From RI-106 sp964496875 (lineage in GTDB: Bacteria; Cyanobacteriota; Vampirovibrionia; Obscuribacterales; Obscuribacteraceae), in contig CAZCBH010000009.1 of the NCBI GenBank assembly GCA_964496875.1, positions 42,859 through 106,858 of the forward strand: a stretch of DNA of 64,000 nt, in the 5' to 3' direction. The stretch's first letter is position 1. The number at the start of each line of letters is the position of its first letter. Positions 50,606 to 59,508 of this stretch are shown here, piece after piece. Made by a program: the position numbers and the translations under genes. The notes under the pieces are model-generated. The model ran no database searches. It saw only the letters and a list, made by a program, of their open reading frames with translations, and had not been told where the DNA came from.

Positions 50606-52788
50606 TCAAGACGGCGGCGAGAAGCTTGAACAAAGAGACTTCCGCTCTCCACCGCCTGGAACATGGCTTGCTGAGTCAAAGAGACCAGCAATGGCAATTG
50701 CTGGGCATCGGCAGGCACGGTAGCCAGGCCGAAATGAAGCGACGGAGCCAGATTGGCCAGTTCCGGCATTTTAGCCGGCAGATCTGCGTTGATTCGCTGG
50801 CAGAGCGATACAGCCTGATCGGAATTGACCCCGGGTAACAATATGCCGAAAGCTCTATCTCCGAAATGGCCAAGGTGATCGACTTCTCGAATTATCTCTT
50901 TCACAGCCCCGGAGATTCGAATAACCGTCTCCGGACCGACCGGCTCCGCACCGTCGCCGGTGACTTTCACACAAAAAATTATCAGGGTAAAATCAGTCCC
51001 GAAACGAAAAGCCCGGGCAAATTCATTGTTCAGCAAAAACTGGAAGCCTTCGAAGCTGAAGATCTGCGTATGACTGTTAAGCAAAAACGCACGACCGGCC
51101 TCTGCCTGGCTCTGTTCAATGGGCACTTCGGCTTCGGGAACACCCAGATATTGGCTCGGCGCTGTATGCTGCGGTGCCTCGGCACTGAAGCCGACCGAGC
51201 CTCCATCGGCCTCGATCTCGGTCTCTGCGCCTTTCGCAGCGGGCCAGGATGTGGGCTCGTTCGGGGTAGATGCTCCTGATGCGGCAGCCTTATTGAAGAG
51301 AAAGCTCGGCGGCAGAGGAGCCGATATGCTCTTCTTCGAGGTTCCTCCGCCAAATCCTTCTTGAACAGCAGCGCCTGTGCCGGAAGCCGCACTCTGACCG
51401 GAATTCTGGGCAACCGCGTCTTGAAATGCCTTCTCGGCATCCTTGCCCGGAAGTTGCATGGGATTGTCCCTCTGCTTCTTCGCTATCGAGTTGAGGGACT
51501 GTCCCTCCGGAGTATGGACCAGGCCAAGCTTTAAAAGATTACCGACAATGCCTACCCAGCGAGACTTGGGCAAATTCGCCTTACCCGCTATCTGGGCAAT
51601 GGTCTGAAACCCATCTACATTCTCGACGAAATACTGCTGTACTTTTATGCCTAGAAGGGCTCCGTCCTGAAGCCGCTCCAGCATCTTATCCTCGTTCAAT
51701 TGCAAGGGGGGCTTCTGTAGAATCGAGATCTCGTTGATGTTGTTCATTTCCAGGAAGGAATAGTTGGCGAGAAGCGCTTCTCCCTGCTGAATAATCTCCT
51801 GACACGATTCTTGAATACTTGCCGCCTCGGGCTGCAAACCCTCTTCGAAAGTAGCCTGACCCTGACGGCAGGCGAATAGCTCGAGCAAAACATCGAGCCC
51901 CTCTTTTCCGCTGTCTGTATAAGCATGCACCGGCCGTCCCAGTCCGAACTGGACCACGATATTTTCAGACGGCGTCGAAACCCTGAGATGACCGGTCACA
52001 TCGGACTGGGCTGCGGTGTTTATGATAGCCCCTATCGGTCTGACTTTCAGGTCTCCACCCATGAGCCTGGACATCGTACTGGCGGCAAAATCCTCCTGGA
52101 GACCGGGACCTCCGGAAGATCCGAATGAGGGAGAATCTATCTCACTTGTTCCCGCCGTTCCACTGATTCCACCCATAGATCCAAAAGATCCCATCGCTCC
52201 CATGGGAATTGCTGATTCACCGGTAGCAAAGCCCGAATCATCACTGCCACCTTCAAAGGCTCCGGCGGTTATCTCTCGCGGCTTTTTCTTGACCAGCCTA
52301 TCTCCGAGCGAACCCTTGTTATCTTTCTCTTTCTCATAATTCTTCTTATACTCTCGATGAGCCTCTATCTCCTCTTCGTGGAGAGTAGCAGGCGCTCCCA
52401 CCGCTTCGCACATCTGGGCGAATATCAAGTGCATATCCTTGGTCTTATAGAAAAAGACCATACGATTGCCCACCACCGACTCTTCATGAAGCCACCATTC
52501 CATCTCCTTGATGCCCTGCCGAGCCAACATACCAAGCTTGAAAAGCTTGTGCAGTTCTTTGTCTTCCCAGATATAGACATGTTTCATCCCACGCACCTGT
52601 TGAGCTTTCTCCACATAGGCGACAAGCTCTTTCAAGGATGGATACATATCTATCCTGTAGTCCTGGACCGGGATAACGTCTTTGTTGCTGAACATGCGAT
52701 TGTAAACAGGAAAAAGGACTCCATTATTCATATGTACGGAGAATCGACAAAACAAACCCCCGGAATAGTGATCTTCGACGAATTTCAT
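50602..52788 (-). CDS. DUF4388-like protein with degenerate GGDEF domain
   Basis: This 728-aa protein has an N-terminal region with a charged, mixed fold (about 1-150), a Gly/Ser/Ala-rich linker (180-240), a DUF4388-type domain (about 245-380; GAIINTAAQSDVTGHLRVST, VQFGLGRPVHAYTDSGKEGL), a winged-helix-like part (QTIAQIAGKANLPKSRWVGI) and another low-complexity linker. The C-terminal 160 residues look like a diguanylate-cyclase fold in which the GGDEF position reads HFGDRAFG (LGHFGDRAFGILLPG), so enzymatic activity is unlikely. It may act as a c-di-GMP receptor or scaffold, which is inference. Confidence 0.62.
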   Translation of the reverse strand: MKFVEDHYSGGLFCRFSVHMNNGVLFPVYNRMFSNKDVIPVQDYRIDMYPSLKELVAYVEKAQQVRGMKHVYIWEDKELHKLFKLGMLARQGIKEMEWWLHEESVVGNRMVFFYKTKDMHLIFAQMCEAVGAPATLHEEEIEAHREYKKNYEKEKDNKGSLGDRLVKKKPREITAGAFEGGSDDSGFATGESAIPMGAMGSFGSMGGISGTAGTSEIDSPSFGSSGGPGLQEDFAASTMSRLMGGDLKVRPIGAIINTAAQSDVTGHLRVSTPSENIVVQFGLGRPVHAYTDSGKEGLDVLLELFACRQGQATFEEGLQPEAASIQESCQEIIQQGEALLANYSFLEMNNINEISILQKPPLQLNEDKMLERLQDGALLGIKVQQYFVENVDGFQTIAQIAGKANLPKSRWVGIVGNLLKLGLVHTPEGQSLNSIAKKQRDNPMQLPGKDAEKAFQDAVAQNSGQSAASGTGAAVQEGFGGGTSKKSISAPLPPSFLFNKAAASGASTPNEPTSWPAAKGAETEIEADGGSVGFSAEAPQHTAPSQYLGVPEAEVPIEQSQAEAGRAFLLNSHTQIFSFEGFQFLLNNEFARAFRFGTDFTLIIFCVKVTGDGAEPVGPETVIRISGAVKEIIREVDHLGHFGDRAFGILLPGVNSDQAVSLCQRINADLPAKMPELANLAPSLHFGLATVPADAQQLPLLVSLTQQAMFQAVESGSLFVQASRRRLD

Positions 52789-52874
52789 CTTTAGACATTT
52801 TCTAGGAGCGACAATTCGGCCAGGATTCCTGGCAAAATTGAGAGATATTTTTTCCGACCCTGGAGACTGATCAA

Positions 52875-53177
52875 ATGACAGACGTATCCGTAGAGAAATA
52901 CCTCCTTTACGCCCTGCAGCAACTCAAAACCCTGGAAGAGGACATGAGCGTGCTGACAACCCATTCCGCCAAAGCCGATCCTGAAATCATCGAAGAGCTT
53001 CTAGATGAAATCATCACCAGAACAATGGTACCGGCGCTGGAAAAACTCGGAGTAGAAGACCCGCTCACCGAAATCCAGGAAGAGATAGACCCGAGCGACA
53101 TCTTCGAAGAAGAGCTCGAGCGAATCACCGATGACCTCGAAGAAGAAGAAGAAGAGGAAGCAGCCCTAATAGACTGA
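52875..53177 (+). CDS. Small acidic protein of unknown function
   Basis: This 100-aa protein is very acidic, ending in a run of Asp and Glu (DLEEEEEEEAALID). It is largely helical, with KYLLYALQQLKTLEEDMSVLT and IIEELLDEIITRTMVPALEKL. It has no signal or membrane segment. Such acidic helical proteins may bind basic partners or metal ions. It is divergent to the DUF4388/GGDEF-like gene. I recognise no family. Confidence 0.6.
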   Translation: MTDVSVEKYLLYALQQLKTLEEDMSVLTTHSAKADPEIIEELLDEIITRTMVPALEKLGVEDPLTEIQEEIDPSDIFEEELERITDDLEEEEEEEAALID

Positions 53178-53234
53178 AGAAGATGAGTTCTGCCGCTTAC
53201 AAGGCTGCATCAACTCTGTCAAAAGCACACTGCA

Positions 53235-53268
53235 CAAGGGCTCGTTCTTTACCAAGGATGAGCCCTTG
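53235..53268. other. Perfect 9-bp inverted repeat between two plus-strand genes
   Basis: CAAGGGCTC (53235-53243) pairs with GAGCCCTTG (53260-53268) over a 16-base loop. No T run follows on the plus strand. It lies 58 bases after one stop and 24 bases before the next ATG, so it might be a weak terminator or a 5' leader structure. Confidence 0.4.
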
Positions 53269-53291
53269 CACCATATATAGAACCATAAGAA

Positions 53292-54023
53292 ATGCACCAC
53301 AAAAAAAATCTCCCAGTCCTGATAATCTCTTTGTTGCTAGTGCTCTTCCCGCTCTTTTGCGCGGCAGAGACCCTGGCTCAGGAGAAGCAGATTTCATCCT
53401 ATGAAATCCAGAAGCTGAAGATCAAAGAGAATGAGCCTCCATACGAGATCAACTGCAGTATTCCTGTATTCAAAGAAGCCCAGGGCTTTGATCCCAAAGA
53501 GCTCAATGCCCGCATCAAACAACTGGTTACCGAGCGAGTCACCGAATCGAAAAACGGTTTTGCCTCGAGAGAGTATCGAGAGAAACAGAGCTCTTACATG
53601 GAGATGAATTTCACGGTCTATCCAGCCTCTGCCCGCCTTGTATCGATAGTTTTCCAAATCGAGTCCTACGTCGCGGGCGCCGCCCATCCTATCCACTGGA
53701 GCGAGTGCCTGACCTATGACAAAGAGAAAAATCGTTTTCTCAGCCTGAGATCCATCCTCAATAACGGCGACGACTTCGTACCGATAATCTCTCGACTCTG
53801 CATCGAGCAGCTAAAGACCCAGGAAGGCTTGAGCGACCCTCACTGGATCGAAGAGGGCGCCGGTCCGAAAGCCAAAAACTTCGAACACTTCTACCTGGAT
53901 ACCAGTGGGATTGGTATCATATTCGATGAATACAAGGTCGGTCCCTATGTGGCCGGAGCCCATGGGGTCATGATTCCCTATAGCAAAATCAAGAACTTGC
54001 TAGATCCTTCTTTAGGGCTTTAA
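53292..54023 (+). CDS. Exported DUF3298-like (RsiV/YdcC-type) protein
   Basis: This 243-aa protein has a signal peptide (LPVLIISLLLVLFPLFCAAETLA). The mature part has the DUF4163/DUF3298 pattern: PPYEINCSIPVFKEAQGFD, VSIVFQIESYVAGAAHPIHW, NRFLSLRSILNNGDDF and, near the end, GIIFDEYKVGPYVAGAHGV. This fold is seen in RsiV, where it binds lysozyme, and in many exported proteins of unknown role. It lacks an anti-sigma helix. Its stop overlaps the stop of the convergent gene by four bases. Confidence 0.75.
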   Translation: MHHKKNLPVLIISLLLVLFPLFCAAETLAQEKQISSYEIQKLKIKENEPPYEINCSIPVFKEAQGFDPKELNARIKQLVTERVTESKNGFASREYREKQSSYMEMNFTVYPASARLVSIVFQIESYVAGAAHPIHWSECLTYDKEKNRFLSLRSILNNGDDFVPIISRLCIEQLKTQEGLSDPHWIEEGAGPKAKNFEHFYLDTSGIGIIFDEYKVGPYVAGAHGVMIPYSKIKNLLDPSLGL

Positions 54024-55168
54024 CGACCGGTCTGACCTTTGTGTTGTTCGATGATTCTCATGATCTTATCGTAGTTCTCTTCGGTAAACTCCTGTCGTCC
54101 GAAAGCACCATGATAAGTTTCGAACATCCCATCAATCGGAACACCGTTATAGATAAAAATAAGCCACTTGGAACCCGGCTTGGGCATCAAGGACTTGTCG
54201 AATTTCCAACCGTCAGGCTTCTCTTCGCCAATTTTATTGCAGAACTCATAACGCACCGGCAGATACGGGTTAAGAGGCGGTCCTTTGAGATACTCCTGAA
54301 TGCGATAAATCGCTCTAGGTGGATGGAAGAATGAGATGGTTCCATCACTTTCGAATTTCTTGTACTCGGCAATCACGATACTTTCCGAGCGCTGGAACAT
54401 GTTTTCGTAGGTCAGTCCGTATTTGGACTTATGAATATGAACCGCTTCCTCAGCAACAGTATCTCTTTCCGGCGGCTTGTACTCTTCTTTGAGCTTGGCT
54501 TTCTCCTTTTCGAAAAGACTCTTGTCGATAAAATCCGCCATCAGTTTTTCAATATAGGCAGAGCCGTCTCCGGCAGTCTTGCTGACCATCTTATCGTACT
54601 CTTTCGCCTCGGCGTCGTCTCCGTTCTGGCGCAGCACTTCGGCAAACTGCTTGGCGAATTTCTTCTTGTACTCGGGCTTCAACTCGAACAACTCTTCCAG
54701 TCCAAGATAAGCTTGACCCCAGTTGCCGGCTTTGGCTGCCGAATGATACAAGCCGATATGAAATTCAGGATTCTTCGAATCCAGACCCACTAGAGCTCTG
54801 AAATTATTGATCGCAGCATCATATTTGCCCTCTTTCAGGGCTTCGGCGGCGCCACCTGCTCTCACGGCAACGTTGGCATCACCCCACTGCTCGCAGCGCT
54901 CCTCTTTAGAGGGCAATTTCGGCTTATCTTCGGAAGCTTCGGAAGTTGCGGCAGCCTCGCCACCTTCCTCTCCGGCGGAACTTTCAGCTTCTGCCGGGGC
55001 AGAATTACCAGAATCTGTCGCTTCCGCCACCTCGCCGCTGGGCGCGTCAGGTGACGCAGAAGAAGCCGCTGCAAGAACGCCGGTAAATGAACCAGCGCTG
55101 GATAGCAAACTGAACGCTATCAAAGAAGCTAGAAAACCGTGATTTTTTCCAAGTCTATCTATAATCAT
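54020..55168 (-). CDS. Exported protein with TPR-like helices
   Basis: This 382-aa protein has a signal peptide (GFLASLIAFSLLSSAGSFTG) and then an Ala/Glu/Ser-rich disordered segment (about 35-85). Residues about 95-200 form TPR-like helices (AAEALKEGKYDAAINNFRAL, GQAYLGLEELFELKPEYKKK). The C-terminal half (about 240-380) is a mixed beta-rich domain with SIVIAEYKKFESDGTISFFHPP and GSKWLIFIYNGVPIDGMFETYHG, which I cannot name. It may be a secreted scaffold or binding protein. It is probably transcribed alone. Confidence 0.6.
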   Translation of the reverse strand: MIIDRLGKNHGFLASLIAFSLLSSAGSFTGVLAAASSASPDAPSGEVAEATDSGNSAPAEAESSAGEEGGEAAATSEASEDKPKLPSKEERCEQWGDANVAVRAGGAAEALKEGKYDAAINNFRALVGLDSKNPEFHIGLYHSAAKAGNWGQAYLGLEELFELKPEYKKKFAKQFAEVLRQNGDDAEAKEYDKMVSKTAGDGSAYIEKLMADFIDKSLFEKEKAKLKEEYKPPERDTVAEEAVHIHKSKYGLTYENMFQRSESIVIAEYKKFESDGTISFFHPPRAIYRIQEYLKGPPLNPYLPVRYEFCNKIGEEKPDGWKFDKSLMPKPGSKWLIFIYNGVPIDGMFETYHGAFGRQEFTEENYDKIMRIIEQHKGQTGR

Positions 55169-55668
55169 CGTCTTTCGTCTATTTCCCCTCGAAATCCTGA
55201 GAACAAAAGGAAAGCTATCAGGCTTATCGTACCTAAAATGATCATACCTTTCTGTTGATCATGCTAACAGAAGATTTCCGGTTAATCAAAATGGTGGTCT
55301 CCTTGACATATATCCGCCGGTCGATACCGGAGGCTTTCGAAGAATCGCAACATGATTTTTGGGACGCAGAAAAAGGCTTGAGGTTCCCCCGCCATGCCCC
55401 TGGTTTCGACCAGACAGCCGGAAAACCCGGCTGCCACCACCGGCAGTTCGGCAAAAGCCAGGATCACAAATTCTGAGTACAAAAATCCCCCGATAGAGTT
55501 ACCTATTACGGGAAGAGAAAGCCAGTTGATATTGACAAGGTGGTGATATCAGCCTTTTCGCATCTAGGTTAAGAGAATTGCAAATCCCCTGTCGGTACGA
55601 GTAATTATTTATTCTCCACCGGGTACTATAAGAAGAGGTTATAACCGGATGGCACGGAGAAGTCAAGA
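55169..55668. other. 500-base region without a convincing gene
   Basis: Short open frames occur on both strands but none shows a domain or ribosome site that I trust. A perfect stem CAGCCGG/CCGGCTG (55415-55421 with 55427-55433) has a five-base loop and no T run. A TTGACA box occurs near 55530 without a well-spaced -10. GGTTATAACC near 55637 is a 10-base palindrome 25 bases upstream of the small gene at 55669. Confidence 0.4.
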
Positions 55669-55881
55669 ATGGCAAAACTGACGGATATTGTCGATTTAAA
55701 AACTGGAGAGAAATTCGGCAAGCCACTACCAGTAGTTCAGGCAATTGCTCCAGCAGATGACGTTGCCGATGTAATCATAGAGCACATGAAATTTTCCTAT
55801 CAAATGATCAGCATAACCCCGCTCAACGACGGTCCGCACTCCGGTCGTTTGCTTATGCTATTCAGCTATGCGGCAAAGTAA
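55669..55881 (+). CDS. Small protein of unknown function (70 aa)
   Basis: The ATG at 55669 is preceded by GGAGAAG with eight or nine bases spacing, a good ribosome site. The 70-aa product has no signal or membrane segment and contains KLTDIVDLKTGEKFGKPLPV and HMKFSYQMISITPLNDGPHS. I recognise no family. It is a lone gene with no near neighbour on the same strand. Confidence 0.55.
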   Translation: MAKLTDIVDLKTGEKFGKPLPVVQAIAPADDVADVIIEHMKFSYQMISITPLNDGPHSGRLLMLFSYAAK

Positions 55882-56029
55882 GATTTTGCCTCTGAACCAA
55901 CTACAATCTAACCAACGGCCAATAATCCATTAAATAAAAAAGGTATTTTTCCGGCACGACCGGGTAAAAGATTGTCACGGAAGGGCGAGCCTTCAATATT
56001 AGTAGGATCGATTAACAGAGAATTGAACT

Positions 56030-57103
56030 ATGAATGCACACGGAACACCGAACCAGAGCGGCGACGGTAAAACGGGACCAGGACAGGAACCCGCCCCCAG
56101 TTCGGACGAGCAAACAATTCCCCCCGCTTCACAGGAATCATCCAGCCTCAGATCCCAAGGGACCGACGCCGGCAATTCGCCCTGGGGAGCCCCTAAAGGC
56201 TATGACCAGGTGCAATCCCAAAACAGTGGGATGAACATCAAAAACCAGCTCGATGCTATTCCGACTCCCGGTCTCTCTCAACCTCAGGCGGCGCAACCGC
56301 GCCCCCAGGCTCCTCCGCCCCAACCACAGGTGGCAGCCCAGACAACTGGTGCTGAGGAAGACTGGAAATCCCAGCTAGATGCCATTCCGACTCCAGGAGG
56401 CTCGCAGGCCCCGGCTGCTCCGGTTGCTCCGGCTGCCCCGCCGCGTCCGGCAGCACCTCCGCCCCCGCCGCAGCCCCAGGCACCGCCGGCACCGGCCATG
56501 GGCGATCTGAAAAGTCAGCTCGACGCAATCCCCACTCCGGGAGGTCAGCAGTCAGCTCCTCCACCACAACCCCAGGCGGCTCCTCCGCCACAACCCCAGG
56601 CAGCTCCTCCACAACCCCAGGCGGCACCTCCACCCCAACCGGTGATAGCAGGTGAAGAGGACTGGAAATCACAGCTTGATGCCATCCCCACCCCCAAAGG
56701 CTTGGATGGTGGAGGCGGATCTCCCACTGCGGGAGCTGGGCCAGGATTAGGAAATGGAACTGGATTAGGAGCCGGGGCAGGAGCAGGACCAGGTGCGGTC
56801 AGACCTACCCCCATGAGCACGCCTCAGCCCGGAGCAATGGCTTCGGATATGTTCGCCGGTGGTCAAGGCGCCTCGAATCAATCAGGTATAGATTATGCTC
56901 GCTCCAAAGAGTTCTCCTCGGTAGATACTTCTTCCGGATATACCATGATAGCCGTAGTGCTGGTGCTGGTAGTTCTATGTGTATTCGGATTCATGATGAT
57001 GAACCCGGGCAAACAGCCTGATTTCTCTTCGGTTCCTACAAGCGCACCGACTACTACTACGGCACCGGCTCCCGCGCCTGCTCCAACTACAAACACACCT
57101 TGA
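56030..57103 (+). CDS. Pro/Gln-rich repeat protein with four QLDAIPTP motifs and a C-terminal membrane helix
   Basis: This 357-aa protein is low in complexity. It carries four copies of a motif with the core QLDAIPTPG: in KNQLDAIPTPG, two WKSQLDAIPTP copies and LKSQLDAIPTPG. They are separated by Pro/Gln/Ala-rich linkers and a Gly-rich block. A single hydrophobic helix (MIAVVLVLVVLCVFGFMM) at about 305-322 anchors it, and a Thr/Ala/Pro-rich tail follows. With no signal peptide the repeats are probably in the cytoplasm. It overlaps the PDZ/VWA gene start (TTGA), so the two are translationally coupled. I recognise no family. Confidence 0.6.
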   Translation: MNAHGTPNQSGDGKTGPGQEPAPSSDEQTIPPASQESSSLRSQGTDAGNSPWGAPKGYDQVQSQNSGMNIKNQLDAIPTPGLSQPQAAQPRPQAPPPQPQVAAQTTGAEEDWKSQLDAIPTPGGSQAPAAPVAPAAPPRPAAPPPPPQPQAPPAPAMGDLKSQLDAIPTPGGQQSAPPPQPQAAPPPQPQAAPPQPQAAPPPQPVIAGEEDWKSQLDAIPTPKGLDGGGGSPTAGAGPGLGNGTGLGAGAGAGPGAVRPTPMSTPQPGAMASDMFAGGQGASNQSGIDYARSKEFSSVDTSSGYTMIAVVLVLVVLCVFGFMMMNPGKQPDFSSVPTSAPTTTTAPAPAPAPTTNTP

Positions 57104-58485
57104 ACCCGGATTCGAAAAAATCCGGGTCCGATAAAAATCACACATTGCCCAGACTATTGCTGGTCGGCCTCTTGCTGAGCGTATCTCCGGGAGCGAGCGC
57201 AAAGAACATCAATAGCAAGAGCACTAATAGAACTAAAAAAGTACCGCCTCTCCAGGCCCTTGTTCCCAGCATAGACAAAGCGACTCCCACCGACCTGACT
57301 AGACTAAAGCTCGAGGGTACGGTGAATGATTCCTATAATCCGGAGCTGATAGCCATTCCGAAATCGGACAGCGTCAGCGCCTATGAAGCAGGCAGGAAGC
57401 TTTATAGCAAAGGCGATTACGCCAGAGCACTGACAGCCTTCGAGATAGCCACCGCCTCAGCCAGGCGTTATGGAGTCGAAGACAGCCGCTACAAAGCGGC
57501 AAGAGCAGCCATGGCATCCACCGCCACCAAACTCACTCTCCGCAAAATCCTGGGCTATGACACCGACAACAAGAACCCAAACGCCCTGACCGGTAAGGTC
57601 ACCAGTGTCTATCCACCTTCCACCGCCTGGCTGGGCGGTCTTTTGAAAGACGATCAAATCCTATCTGCCATTCAGAACAAAGACAAAAGCAGTATCCAGT
57701 TGACAGTCGAGAGAAGAGGCAAACGCTATGCCCTCAAACTGGGTTTGAGATCACGATCTGGAGCTGGTCTCGGAGAAGACAAAGCCCCCGGAGCAGCCCT
57801 GACAGGAAAAATAAATCATCCCGAGCTACTCGGTCGCGCCGAAAAACAGCTTGGACTATATGATTGTGTGCTGATGCTGGATTGCTCCGGCAGCATGGGT
57901 GACCGCATCATCTCGTCTAAAGACCGGCAGGGGGTCGAACTCACCCGCTGGGGATGGTGCCGAAAAGAGATGCTAGGCTTCTATCAAAGAGGTCAGGGCT
58001 ACTTTCCCGAAGGCATTACTCTAGTTCCTTTCGCCAATAAATTCGCCATCATCAATGAAGCTCGCAGCGATGCGATTCAGAATCTATTCAATCAACTTTC
58101 ACCGGTCGGTGGCACCAATATGGCGCAACCATTGAACTTCCTCTTCGATGACTATTTTGCCAGGAAGGCGCATAACCAAGGAAAGATCAAGCCCCTGGTC
58201 ATAGGCATCCTCTCTGATGGAGAGGGGAACGCGCATATATTGCGTCAATTGATAATCAAGACAACCCAGCGCATGCAGTATCCAAAAGAGATCCTGATCA
58301 CTTTTCTGGCAGTAGATGCCACCGACGAAGGCAGACCGGTGATTGAAGCACTCGATAACAATCTGGTGCAAGCCGGAGCTCGCTATGACATTGTAGACTC
58401 TCGCACCTTCGAAGAGCTGAAGCAATATGGTCTTTTGAAGATGGTGGTGGCAGCGTTGTTAGAACAGCAAGTAGAAAAAGATTAG
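57100..58485 (+). CDS. Exported PDZ-like and von Willebrand factor A domain protein
   Basis: This 461-aa protein starts at TTG 57100, overlapping the previous stop. A signal segment (LPRLLLVGLLLSVSPGASA) is followed by a helical region (DSVSAYEAGRKLYSKGDYAR, TPR-like), a PDZ-like domain (about 162-225; LTGKVTSVYPPSTAWLGGLLKDDQIL) and a VWA domain (about 250-455) with the MIDAS motif LDCSGSMGDRI, the Thr ligand in GGTNMAQ and GILSDGEGN. The VWA domain can bind a divalent metal and a protein partner. It is probably the functional partner of the repeat protein. Confidence 0.82.
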   Translation: MNPDSKKSGSDKNHTLPRLLLVGLLLSVSPGASAKNINSKSTNRTKKVPPLQALVPSIDKATPTDLTRLKLEGTVNDSYNPELIAIPKSDSVSAYEAGRKLYSKGDYARALTAFEIATASARRYGVEDSRYKAARAAMASTATKLTLRKILGYDTDNKNPNALTGKVTSVYPPSTAWLGGLLKDDQILSAIQNKDKSSIQLTVERRGKRYALKLGLRSRSGAGLGEDKAPGAALTGKINHPELLGRAEKQLGLYDCVLMLDCSGSMGDRIISSKDRQGVELTRWGWCRKEMLGFYQRGQGYFPEGITLVPFANKFAIINEARSDAIQNLFNQLSPVGGTNMAQPLNFLFDDYFARKAHNQGKIKPLVIGILSDGEGNAHILRQLIIKTTQRMQYPKEILITFLAVDATDEGRPVIEALDNNLVQAGARYDIVDSRTFEELKQYGLLKMVVAALLEQQVEKD

Positions 58486-58509
58486 CTCTTATTCTCTATT
58501 GCGATGCAA

Positions 58510-59508
58510 TTATTTTTCAAAAGAGAAAACACGGCTCCAGTCTTTCTGCATGTCGATAATCACCCAGCCTGCTTCGGCTGCCTGATCGAGGCCTCTCTCC
58601 AGATGCCCCACCTTAGAGGCTCTGTCATACGCATACTCTCGCTTCGCGTCCGTATGATGCACAAGCATACACAGCGACTTTCCCTTGCCTGCTCCGGATT
58701 TTGTCCATTCGAGCATCTCGAAATCACCGTCGGAATTTCCGAAGGCTGCCACCGGCCGCATTCCTATCTGGCGGCAGATGCCCACGGGTTTCTCTTTGCC
58801 GTCGTTCAAAAAATCAATCTTCTCGGTCCGGTAGACATCGCCGTCTCTATACTCCAGATGACAGCTGCTGCCGGCAACTTCCTCGGCGTCGACACCATAG
58901 GTAGCTTTGGTCCAGGGTCGCATAAAATCCCGTCCTCCGCCAGAGACTATAAAAGTCCGAAATCCATGCGCCCTCAGATAATCTAACAGCTCCAACATAG
59001 GCTTGTAGACACACTTGTTATAGGGCTGTTTAAATCGAGGATGGCGCGCGGATTTCATCCAGTCGCTTACGATCTTATCGAAAGAGTCCGCAGTCATGCC
59101 ACCATGGGTAGCGCCTATCAATCTTTGAATGCCTTCGGCACCTGACTTTGCCAGGCTATCGTGATCGCCCTTGAGAGCAGCCTGAAAGACCGCTTCTTCT
59201 CTCAGTTCCGGTCGCTCCTCTATAACGGCTTTCACTCTATCGATAGCAAAGATGAATTGCGGATAAACAGGCTTCTCGCACCAGAGAGTACCGTCATTAT
59301 CGAACACGGCGATTCTCTTATGCACCGGAATAAAGTACTTGTTCTTGCTGTCGGTCACGGTCTCTACAAAATCGACAATCGCGTTACGAGAGGGACCATC
59401 TTTCCAGGAAGCAAGCTCTTTTGCCTTATCAGTAGCGGCTGTAGCTGACGAAACTCCGGAGAGATATACCGTCAACAATATGAACAACAGAGTGACAATC
59501 TTTTTCAT
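58510..59508 (-). CDS. Exported HAD-superfamily phosphatase
   Basis: This 332-aa protein has a signal peptide (IVTLLFILLTVYLSGVSSATAA) and HAD motifs: AVFDNDGTLW (the nucleophile and acid/base Asp), FIVSGGGRDF, and the Lys and AAFGNSDGDFEML (motifs III and IV). It is probably a periplasmic or extracellular phosphatase; substrate unknown. It is coupled to the FGE-type gene by a four-base overlap. Confidence 0.85.
   Translation of the reverse strand: MKKIVTLLFILLTVYLSGVSSATAATDKAKELASWKDGPSRNAIVDFVETVTDSKNKYFIPVHKRIAVFDNDGTLWCEKPVYPQFIFAIDRVKAVIEERPELREEAVFQAALKGDHDSLAKSGAEGIQRLIGATHGGMTADSFDKIVSDWMKSARHPRFKQPYNKCVYKPMLELLDYLRAHGFRTFIVSGGGRDFMRPWTKATYGVDAEEVAGSSCHLEYRDGDVYRTEKIDFLNDGKEKPVGICRQIGMRPVAAFGNSDGDFEMLEWTKSGAGKGKSLCMLVHHTDAKREYAYDRASKVGHLERGLDQAAEAGWVIIDMQKDWSRVFSFEK

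Noticed and set aside
55255..55482. Short overlapping ORFs on both strands
   Set aside because: No ribosome site, domain or conservation sign; probably chance.
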